From DAOTXS01 sp034435055 (GTDB lineage: Bacteria; Chloroflexota; Anaerolineae; UBA4142), in NCBI GenBank assembly GCA_034435055.1, contig DAOTXS010000041.1, positions 1-64,000 of the forward strand: DNA of 64,000 nucleotides, in the 5' to 3' direction. Every line of letters starts with the position of its first letter. Within the stretch, counting starts at the first letter, position 1. The position numbers and the translations under genes are program-made. Shown one piece after another: positions 51,682-58,756 of this stretch. The notes under the pieces are model-generated. The model worked only from the letters and a program-made list of their open reading frames with translations. It did no database searches and was not told the origin of the DNA.

Positions 51682-53108
51682 TGGAATTTCGATTGAGTGA
51701 AGAACGCGCACGCAATTGGCTTATCACCATCGTCGCCGGCATTGCGCTCGCCATTGCCGGCAGTGCCTCCATTGCGTTCGTCCATCCACTGGTTCCGTTC
51801 GCGGTAATCATTGGCATTGTCATCGGCGCGACTATTCTATCGAATATCGAGTTTGGGATGTACGCGGTGATCGCCATCGCGGTGTTGTTGCCGTTCGCCG
51901 CGCTCCCGCTCAATATCGGTTTCAATCCCACCTTTCTCGATCTCGCGCTCGTTGCCGTGTATGCGATGTGGTTCTTGCGTGCGATGACGCGCCAAGACGA
52001 ACATGGTTTTGTCGCCACGGTATTAGGTTTGCCCATCCTGACTTTTCTCATTCTCGCTATATTTTCATTCATCGCCGGGACTGCGCACGCGCCGGTGACA
52101 ACCCAGGTCCTGCGTCAGTTCGCCGAAGTGCTCGCCGCGATTGCCTTCTTTTTTGTCGTCGTGAATATTGTGCGGACACGCGAAATGCTGGGACGATATG
52201 TAACTGCGCTCATCATTGCCGGGTTTATTTCCGCCGCGCTTGGCATCGTGTTGTATCTTCTGCCGCACAACGTGTCGATTTTCTTACTCTCGGCGTTGCG
52301 TGTGTTCAAGTATCCCACCGGCGACCGCGTCTTGCGTTTCATCAACGACGATCCCGCAAATCCGATGCGCGCCACATCCACCTCCGTCGATCCAAATGTG
52401 CTGGGGGGTTTGCTCATTCTCGTCACTGCGCTCACGGTGCCGCAACTCTTCGCCGAGAAACCGCTCTTGCCGCGCAAACTCATCGGCGTGATCGTCGGCA
52501 CGATGCTGGTTTGCATGGTTCTCACCTTCTCGCGGGGCGCATTGCTGGGGCTGGGACTGGCGCTGCTCGTTATTGCCACAGTTCGTTACCGTCCGATTAT
52601 TGCCATTGTGATTATCGCGGTTACAGTGGTGCTATTTTTGCCGATCACGCAAGATTACGTAGGGTACTTTGTCGATGCATTCACGGCGGGCGACCGCTCG
52701 ACGCAGATGCGACTGGGCGAATACAAAGACGCGCTCACGTTGATTTCACGTTATCCTTTTTTCGGCGTCGGCTTTGGCGGCTCGCCGGACATCGACACGT
52801 ACCTGGGTGTATCGAGCGTCTATTTGCTGATGGCAGAAGAGATGGGTTTGATCGGCCTGAGTGTTTTCCTCATCGTGATGGGGTTATTCTTTCAACAAAT
52901 TTTGCAAACGTGGTTTGCCCACATCGCGCACGACAAATTTCTCGCGCCGATTTTGTTGGGGCTTGCCGGCGCATTGCTCGGCGCAATGATCGGCGGCTTG
53001 GTCGATCACTATTTCTTCAATCTCAAATTCCCGCACTCGGTTGTGTTGTTCTGGTTGTTTGTGGGATTGGGCATAGTGACGGTGCGTTTGCGCCACGCAG
53101 AACGATGA
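51681..53108 (+). CDS. O-antigen ligase/polymerase family (Wzy/WaaL-like) membrane protein
   Basis: A 475-residue protein with about 11-12 helices. The central region LTFSRGALLGLGLALLV and the large loop with MRLGEYKDALTLISRYPFFGVGFGG are hallmarks of the Wzy_C/O-antigen ligase family, which polymerises or transfers lipid-linked glycans outside the membrane. The ATG overlaps the YfhO stop (TGATG). It is the last gene of the envelope operon and complements the Wzx at 33142, supporting a Wzx/Wzy-like route. Confidence 0.9.
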   Translation: MEFRLSEERARNWLITIVAGIALAIAGSASIAFVHPLVPFAVIIGIVIGATILSNIEFGMYAVIAIAVLLPFAALPLNIGFNPTFLDLALVAVYAMWFLRAMTRQDEHGFVATVLGLPILTFLILAIFSFIAGTAHAPVTTQVLRQFAEVLAAIAFFFVVVNIVRTREMLGRYVTALIIAGFISAALGIVLYLLPHNVSIFLLSALRVFKYPTGDRVLRFINDDPANPMRATSTSVDPNVLGGLLILVTALTVPQLFAEKPLLPRKLIGVIVGTMLVCMVLTFSRGALLGLGLALLVIATVRYRPIIAIVIIAVTVVLFLPITQDYVGYFVDAFTAGDRSTQMRLGEYKDALTLISRYPFFGVGFGGSPDIDTYLGVSSVYLLMAEEMGLIGLSVFLIVMGLFFQQILQTWFAHIAHDKFLAPILLGLAGALLGAMIGGLVDHYFFNLKFPHSVVLFWLFVGLGIVTVRLRHAER

Positions 53109-53109
53109 A

Positions 53110-53138
53110 AACGGCGGAGGAATTTTTCCTCCGCCGTT
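53110..53138. terminator. hairpin between convergent operons
   Basis: AACGGCGGAGGA and its exact complement form a 12-bp stem starting two bases past the ligase stop and reaching the stop codon of the convergent DUF2723 gene. T-runs are short (TTTTC on the minus strand). Confidence 0.65.
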
Positions 53139-54627
53139 AACGTTTGCGCTCGATGAGGAACAGATTTTCTTGTGGCTGAAAAATATACTCCGATAATTCG
53201 CTAAGGCGTGCAGTCGCGTACACTTTTCGATGGTTGGCAATGCTTTGATCGATGATCGACGCGAGCCGCGCGTCAGATGCCGGGATCGATTGCCGCATCT
53301 GCGCGGCGTACCAATCGTACTGCAACAACTCGCGACTGACAATGACCACGCGCGATGATTCCCCGACAATCGCGTACCGATAATACCACAACGCAAACAA
53401 GTGCTCGTCGCCGGCGGTGATGATTACCGCATCGTTCGGTATCGCGCGGATGATGGATTCGGCGTACGTGAATGCGCTCCGATCTTGCGACAAATTCATC
53501 GCGCGAAAATTTGTAGCCAAGTTGAAAATCGGCAACAGCAGAAAGACGGCAAACAAACCGGCGTACGCCCCGCGTGCGTTGAGCCGCGCCAAAACATCGG
53601 CGATGCCACACGCGATTGCCAGCGCAAAAAGTATGTACGCAAAGAGCAAATAGACGTACGAATCGCGCGAACCGTACACCGCCGCGTACGCAACCGTCAA
53701 AGCAATGCCAAGCAACAATGCGCCGCCGCGCCGACGATTCTGATTTGCCGTGTTGGACAGCATTTGCGTTACTCCCCAAATGCCAAGCGCGACACCCCAA
53801 ATGGTGAACTGATCGAACCACAGGCGCGGTGCGGTGGCAACTCGCTCTAGCATCGCCCCTGGCGCGAGACCGAACAAATATTGCTGGTACGGCGCGGCGG
53901 ATACAACCCACCAAAAACTTTCCAGCGTTTGTGGATTGCCCCAATTGATCGGCGGATTCGCCGATGCGCGCAACGGGAGAATCAGATACAGCAACAGCGG
54001 CGCGATAAATAGCATGACTGCGCGGAAGATTTGCGCGCGCGTGTGTGTTTCATCTTTCAATAACCACCACGCCATCGGCGCGAGAAGCAGAAGCGTAAAG
54101 TGATGCGCCGCGCTAATTCCTAAAATAAAGATCGCCAGTTCGAGCCGGCGGGCACTCATCGAAAATAAGACGACGAGCAAACTGGCAACGAGCATTGCGC
54201 TGAACGCATTCACTTCGGCAATCGTTGCTTGCGACCAGAACGCCGGCGCAAACGCCAGTGCAAGCGCGGCAATCGCGGCGACACTATCTCGCAGCGTTTC
54301 ATCGGCAAGCGCGAACATTATCGCGCGCGCGGCGAGAAACAACAACGTAATCGCCAATGCTGCCGCGAGCGCGGAAAAAATTCCCACACCGAATGCCGGC
54401 TCGCCAACCGGCAATCGCGCAAAGAGAGACGCGACGAGTGTGTAAAGTGGATAACCCGGCGGATGCGGAATGCCGCCGGTGAACGCGGCGGTGACGAGAT
54501 CGCCACTGTCCGCGCCATCGTTGCGCCACGTGATCGTCGGCGCGAGTGTGTGAAGATACACGATCAGCGTGACAAGAAAAATGGTGAGTGCGAACCAGAT
54601 CGTGCGATTAGTTTTGAGGTTTGCCAT
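53137..54627 (-). CDS. DUF2723 family membrane protein
   Basis: A 496-residue polytopic protein. The opening block (TITWRNDGADSGDLVTAA then GIPHPPGYPLYTL) is the DUF2723 signature, a group related to protein O-mannosyltransferases with an acidic motif in the first outer loop. About ten helices follow, then a soluble tail with EHLFALWYYRYA and VVIVSRELLQYDWY. It probably glycosylates exported proteins or glycans. Its start overlaps the PAP2 gene by 20 bases. Confidence 0.88.
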   Translation of the reverse strand: MANLKTNRTIWFALTIFLVTLIVYLHTLAPTITWRNDGADSGDLVTAAFTGGIPHPPGYPLYTLVASLFARLPVGEPAFGVGIFSALAAALAITLLFLAARAIMFALADETLRDSVAAIAALALAFAPAFWSQATIAEVNAFSAMLVASLLVVLFSMSARRLELAIFILGISAAHHFTLLLLAPMAWWLLKDETHTRAQIFRAVMLFIAPLLLYLILPLRASANPPINWGNPQTLESFWWVVSAAPYQQYLFGLAPGAMLERVATAPRLWFDQFTIWGVALGIWGVTQMLSNTANQNRRRGGALLLGIALTVAYAAVYGSRDSYVYLLFAYILFALAIACGIADVLARLNARGAYAGLFAVFLLLPIFNLATNFRAMNLSQDRSAFTYAESIIRAIPNDAVIITAGDEHLFALWYYRYAIVGESSRVVIVSRELLQYDWYAAQMRQSIPASDARLASIIDQSIANHRKVYATARLSELSEYIFQPQENLFLIERKR

Positions 54628-55354
54628 TTTGTTTTGTCCGCCAGAACAACAAGCTCAAACACAAAATTGCGAGCGTCCACGCGCCCAGAACATCCGACGG
54701 AAAATGCACGCCCATATACACGCGCGCAAATCCAATCAACCCAGCAATCGCCGAAAAAATGATAACGCCGATATTTTGGATAATGCCGGTGGTGTTGCGC
54801 CAAAACCATAACGCGACGATGCCGTAAAATAACGCCGCCATCAACGCGTGTCCGCTCGGATAACCGCTTTCGATAACCTGGGTTACCGCTTGTGTTGTGA
54901 TGGGTGGCAACGCGACAACCGGCGACGGTGCACTGGCGCCTTGCGGTGGCAATTGCTGAACCTGTTGATAAAATAAATTTTCGATGACATAGCCGATGGA
55001 AAAATCGTGCAGGCGCGGCACGCTTGCCGGGTCGGGCGCCGAGCGCGCGATGAAAAGTTTGAGCAAGAGATAAATTGGATACCCCACAGGAATCGGCAGA
55101 AAACGCGCGAGCCAAAACCATTGCCGCGTGAATGCGAGCCACGCGAGCGCGAGGCACCACAGTGGCAGAATCACATTGATTGAGCCGAGCATCGAGAATG
55201 TGAGCAAAAGCGCATTGATGCTAGGTTGGCGCAACGCGATAATTGAGACAAGCCATCGATCTTCGCCCGGCAAATATCGATCTGCGATGGCAATCAGGGT
55301 CAATCCGAAGAACGCAAACGTATTCAGTGCGATCAGAAAATTTATTTGCCGCAT
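54608..55354 (-). CDS. PAP2 family phosphatase
   Basis: A 248-residue membrane phosphatase. The three PAP2 signature parts are present in degenerate order: KLFIARSAP (K-x6-RP-like; Pro is displaced), the PSGHA block (SGYPSGHALMAALF), and SR-x5-H as ARVYMGVHFPSDVLG. Undecaprenyl-pyrophosphate phosphatases of this kind recycle the lipid carrier, which fits the neighbouring phosphoglycosyltransferase. An unusual Pro/Gln-rich loop (VQQLPPQGASAPSPV) precedes PSGH. The ATG at 55354 starts directly after the upstream stop. Confidence 0.87.
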   Translation of the reverse strand: MRQINFLIALNTFAFFGLTLIAIADRYLPGEDRWLVSIIALRQPSINALLLTFSMLGSINVILPLWCLALAWLAFTRQWFWLARFLPIPVGYPIYLLLKLFIARSAPDPASVPRLHDFSIGYVIENLFYQQVQQLPPQGASAPSPVVALPPITTQAVTQVIESGYPSGHALMAALFYGIVALWFWRNTTGIIQNIGVIIFSAIAGLIGFARVYMGVHFPSDVLGAWTLAILCLSLLFWRTKQNGKPQN

Positions 55355-55356
55355 AT

Positions 55357-56928
55357 TCAGTACGCGCCTTTGCCACGCAACACGGCGGGAATCGTCTTGA
55401 GCAAAAGCCACACGTCGAACCACAAGGAATAACGTTCGATGTAATCAAGTTCCAGACGCACACGTTCATCGAGCGTGAGATCGCCGCGTCCGTTGATTTG
55501 CATAGGTCCGGTCATTCCCGGTTTGATTGCCAAGCGTTGCCGTTGCCAATCGGTGTACTTTTCGACGACGTGAAGCTCTTCCGGACGCGGACCGACCAGA
55601 CTCATTTCGCCGCGCAGAACATTGAACAACTGGGGCAATTCGTCCAAACTAAAGCGGCGCAAAAATTTGCCAACCCGGGTTACGCGCGGGTCGTTGGGAA
55701 TTTTGAACACCGGCGGCGGCAAGCGACTTTGTCCGATGATTGCATCGAGTCGGCTTTCCGCATCGGGTTGCATCGACCGGAATTTGAACATCCGAAACGG
55801 CACGCCATTTTTGCCGGCGCGCGGCTGCGTAAAAATGATCGCGCCCGGCGAATCGAGTTTGATGACAACCGCAATCACGATCATCGGCAGAGAAAAAATT
55901 AGCAAGCCGATCAACGCACCGCACACATCAAACACACGTTTGAGGCGGGCATCGCGTCCCAGTTCGCCGGCGATGCCGACGGCAAACCCGGTGCCCAACG
56001 CCGCCGCGCGTAAAACGATCAACGCCGGCGCAACTAACACAATTGGAAAATCGCGCTGCGCGATGAATGCAACGAGAGGTAAAGCGGTTGCAATGAACGC
56101 GCCGGCGATGAGTGCCGCCGCGAGCCACGCCAGCGATTGAAAAAAGCCGGCGACAAAAGTAACCGCGAAAAGCGCAAGCAAACCGATTTGCAGTTTCAAC
56201 GTCGGCGGGGTGTGCGCGTCGCGCCACATTTTGCCGGGATGCCGCCGATGGACACGCACTTTCCAAAAGCCAATCCGGAATTTTCGCCGTGCGTATGTGG
56301 CGAGTGAGGTAACGTGTCGATGAAATACAATCGCGTTGGGCGCAAAAACCATTAGCTGATTTTGCCGCGCGAGCCGGAACGAAAATTCCTGATCCTCTAC
56401 CGATGCGGTAGGAAACGTTTCGTCAAAGCCGGCGTTCTGCAAAAAGATGTCACGCCGGTACGCCGCGCTGTACGTGTCGATGAAATCAATTGATGATGCA
56501 CGCGCCATCCGCGCGTACTTTTCTTCATACTCTAGTTGAACAAAGCGCGCGACCCATTCACGTTGCTTGGTGCGGTACGTCCCTTTTGCGCCGATAACAT
56601 GAGTGTCTGCAAACGGCGCAAGCATCTGCGCGATCCAATTCGGCGTTGGTTCGCAATCGGCATCGGTGAACAACAACACAGCGCCGCGTGCATGACGCGC
56701 GCCTAAATTGCGCGCCGCTGCCGCGCCACGATGCATACTAGGAATCAATCGGACGTTGGGAAATTTCGCCACCACCGCCGGCGTCGCGTCGGTCGAACCA
56801 TCGTCAATGACGATGATTTCGTATGCGTCGGCGGAAACGGTTTGCGCGCGCAAAGCCGTGAGGCATTGTTCGATTGTTTTTGCCGCGTTGAACGCCGGCA
56901 CAATTACAGACACCAACATCACTCGCAT
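55357..56928 (-). CDS. GT2 fused to polyprenyl phosphoglycosyltransferase
   Basis: A 523-residue two-enzyme fusion. The N-terminal half (about 1-230) is a GT2 transferase with VIVPAFNAAKTIEQ, DDGSTDATP, FTDADCEP (DxD) and VEDQEFSFR. A hydrophobic region of about three helices (247-322) follows. The C-terminal half (about 328-523) is a bacterial sugar transferase (WcaJ/WbaP type) with KRVFDVCGALIGLL, FKFRSMQPDAE, SLDELPQLFNVLRGEMS and GPRPE. It would both load the first sugar-phosphate on undecaprenyl phosphate and add another sugar. The start lacks a clear ribosome site; ATG at 56919 is an alternative. Confidence 0.9.
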   Translation of the reverse strand: MRVMLVSVIVPAFNAAKTIEQCLTALRAQTVSADAYEIIVIDDGSTDATPAVVAKFPNVRLIPSMHRGAAAARNLGARHARGAVLLFTDADCEPTPNWIAQMLAPFADTHVIGAKGTYRTKQREWVARFVQLEYEEKYARMARASSIDFIDTYSAAYRRDIFLQNAGFDETFPTASVEDQEFSFRLARQNQLMVFAPNAIVFHRHVTSLATYARRKFRIGFWKVRVHRRHPGKMWRDAHTPPTLKLQIGLLALFAVTFVAGFFQSLAWLAAALIAGAFIATALPLVAFIAQRDFPIVLVAPALIVLRAAALGTGFAVGIAGELGRDARLKRVFDVCGALIGLLIFSLPMIVIAVVIKLDSPGAIIFTQPRAGKNGVPFRMFKFRSMQPDAESRLDAIIGQSRLPPPVFKIPNDPRVTRVGKFLRRFSLDELPQLFNVLRGEMSLVGPRPEELHVVEKYTDWQRQRLAIKPGMTGPMQINGRGDLTLDERVRLELDYIERYSLWFDVWLLLKTIPAVLRGKGAY

Positions 56929-57018
56929 TGTACACCATTTGGAGGAAATAATAAATCTGACGGCATTATTGCTCGATTCGCCAATTCGATCGATTTATCC
57001 AGAACACTAGTTCAGGGC

Positions 57019-57061
57019 TTGACAGATGCCCAAGTCGGTCTTATAATGGGAGCGCTCCCAT
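57019..57061 (+). promoter_or_regulatory. consensus promoter with LacI-family operator
   Basis: TTGACA (57019-57024), a 17-base spacer and TATAAT (57042-57047) match the sigma-70 consensus exactly. The palindrome ATGGGAGCGCTCCCAT (57046-57061) overlaps the end of the -10 box and the start site. Its core TGGGAGCGCTCCCA is, as I recall it, the operator of CebR, the cellobiose-responsive LacI protein of Streptomyces. The gene downstream encodes a LacI-family protein, so autoregulation is likely. Confidence 0.88.
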
Positions 57062-57087
57062 CATTTGCACCAATCGGAGAGATTCTT

Positions 57088-58092
57088 GTGCCAACCCTCG
57101 AAGAGATTGCAAAACGCGCCAAAGTTTCTCGCTCCACTGTTTCGCGTGTGGTGAATCAAGACCCGCGAGTCAAGACCCAAACTCGCGAACGCGTTTTGGC
57201 CGTCATCAAAAAAGCGAACTATCACCCCAACCTTGCCGCGCGGAGTCTTGCCGCCGGGCGTACGCGCATCCTCGGCTTGGTGATTCCGATGGGCGTCACC
57301 GCACTCTTTACCGATCCCTATTTTCCAATCCTCATTCAAGGGGCAACCTCGGCGTGCAACGCGCACGATCATTCTGTGATGCTCTGGCTTGCTGAACCGG
57401 AGTACGAACGCCGCACCATTTCACAGGTTCTCCACAATGGCATAGTCGATGGTGTGATTCTTGCGTCGATGCTCGTCGATGATACGCTGATGCACTCGCT
57501 CATCGAGAGTGATTTGCCGTTCATTCTCGTTGGACGTCACCCAACCGACACGCGGGTGAGTTATATCGATGTCGATAACATCGCCAGCGCGCGCCAGATT
57601 GTCGAGCATTTGATCGCGCAAGGTTTTCGCCGCATTGCGACCATCACAGGTCCGATGAATATGATCGCCGGCGCGGATCGATTGGAAGGATACCGCGCCG
57701 CGTTGACCGCGCACAATATCCCCATCGACCCGACGCTGATCGCACTGGGTGATTTTTCGCAGAACGGTGGCTTTCTGGCGATGCAACAATTACTTGCGCT
57801 CAAGCCGGACGCCGTTTTTGTGAGTAGCGATACGATGGCGTTAGGCGCGTTGCGCGCGATTCGCGCGGCCGGGTTGCGTGTGCCAGCTGATATTGCGATG
57901 GCCGGTTTTGACGATATGCCTTTTGCGGAAACTACTGACCCGCCTTTGACAACGATCCGCCAACCTATTCAACACGCTGGGTATATCGCTGCTGAAACCT
58001 TGATCGATCTGATTGCACATCCAGATTCAGAGGCACGTCGAATTATTTTGCCAACCGAATTGGTTGTTCGCGCATCGAGTTTGAGAACTTGA
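57088..58092 (+). CDS. LacI family transcriptional regulator (CebR-like)
   Basis: A 334-residue regulator with an N-terminal helix-turn-helix (TLEEIAKRAKVSRSTVSRVV, about 3-22) and the hinge helix NLAARSLAAGR, followed by a periplasmic-binding-like ligand domain with PYFPILIQGA and AMAGFDDMPFAE. It starts with GTG at 57088; GGAGA seven bases upstream supports this. Next to GH94 remnants and a GH1 beta-glucosidase, and with a CebR-type operator in its own promoter, it most likely responds to cellobiose or another beta-glucoside. Confidence 0.93.
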   Translation: MPTLEEIAKRAKVSRSTVSRVVNQDPRVKTQTRERVLAVIKKANYHPNLAARSLAAGRTRILGLVIPMGVTALFTDPYFPILIQGATSACNAHDHSVMLWLAEPEYERRTISQVLHNGIVDGVILASMLVDDTLMHSLIESDLPFILVGRHPTDTRVSYIDVDNIASARQIVEHLIAQGFRRIATITGPMNMIAGADRLEGYRAALTAHNIPIDPTLIALGDFSQNGGFLAMQQLLALKPDAVFVSSDTMALGALRAIRAAGLRVPADIAMAGFDDMPFAETTDPPLTTIRQPIQHAGYIAAETLIDLIAHPDSEARRIILPTELVVRASSLRT

Positions 58093-58107
58093 TGCGCTAG
58101 TTTAATT

Positions 58108-58160
58108 TGGAGGAGGTGATATCAGCCAATCAACCGTACCATTTTGAATTTCGATGATTA
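58108..58160 (+). other. orphan ribosome site, possible 5' end of a lost gene
   Basis: TTTGGAGGAGGTG (about 58106-58118) is a strong ribosome site 20 bases after the LacI stop, but no reading frame follows: the nearest frame (ISANQPYHFEFR) lacks a start and stops within 14 codons. It may be the residue of a deleted gene, perhaps the GH94 enzyme whose 3' end survives at 60599. Confidence 0.35.
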
Positions 58161-58194
58161 AAAATTTTGGTTCCCAGAGAGTAGAAAAAGTCTT

Positions 58195-58665
58195 ATGCGT
58201 AGGTTAGTTTTGATCGTCGGGCTGATTGCGTTGCTCGCGCTCGTTGCGCGCACGCAAGCGCTGGGAAAGCCGGAAGCAAAACCTGTGCCGCCTCTGCCAG
58301 CCATCGCGCGAACGATTTCCGGCAAGACGTACGCGCTGGAAAACAATGCGCTGAATCTGCGCGGGTTCGCGTTGACGTTTCAGGACCAGGACGCGCTCTT
58401 CCGAATGTTCATCGGCGATAAACGCGCGGACGCGGCAGTTGGCTTGGATAATGTGTATCGCGTCACGCGCATCGAAGCGCGCGGCGATGTGGCGATGCGC
58501 GGATTCTGGCAGAACGACAAGACCTTCGTTATCCAGCAGCAGTTTCTGAACGAGGCAGATCGTTTAGAGTACGCGTTCACGTTCGACAAGGAGGTGGTTG
58601 ATCTGCGTGTGAGTGGGTTCATCGAAAGTACTGTGGAACAAGTGCGCGGCAAAGTGCAAAATTAA
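58195..58665 (+). CDS. secreted C-terminal domain of a serine-hydrolase-type protein
   Basis: A 156-residue protein with an N-terminal signal-like helix (about 1-22) and a domain beginning ARTISGKTYALENNALNL, then LTFQDQDALF, VGLDNVYRVTR and GFWQNDKTFVIQQQF. This pattern is familiar to me from the C-terminal accessory domain of class C beta-lactamase-like serine hydrolases, where it follows the catalytic domain. Here the catalytic domain (SxxK, YxN) is absent. It may be a truncated gene that gained a signal peptide, or a free-standing binding domain. No promoter is clear. Confidence 0.65.
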   Translation: MRRLVLIVGLIALLALVARTQALGKPEAKPVPPLPAIARTISGKTYALENNALNLRGFALTFQDQDALFRMFIGDKRADAAVGLDNVYRVTRIEARGDVAMRGFWQNDKTFVIQQQFLNEADRLEYAFTFDKEVVDLRVSGFIESTVEQVRGKVQN

Positions 58666-58740
58666 AGTTCAAGGTTCAAAGTTCGATGTTGCGTTGTGTT
58701 TGCCAACCCTAAACTTGCAACCTCGAACGTCGAACCAACA
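58664..58740. repeat. heptamer array (11 units) between domain gene and amidohydrolase
   Basis: Units in register: AAAGTTC, AAGGTTC, AAAGTTC, GATGTTG, CGTTGTG, TTTGCCA, ACCCTAA, ACTTGCA, ACCTCGA, ACGTCGA, ACCAACA. The later units are rough complements of the first. It begins on the stop codon of the preceding gene and ends seven bases before the amidohydrolase ribosome site. Confidence 0.8.
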
Positions 58741-58756
58741 AGAACAGGAGGGAAAA

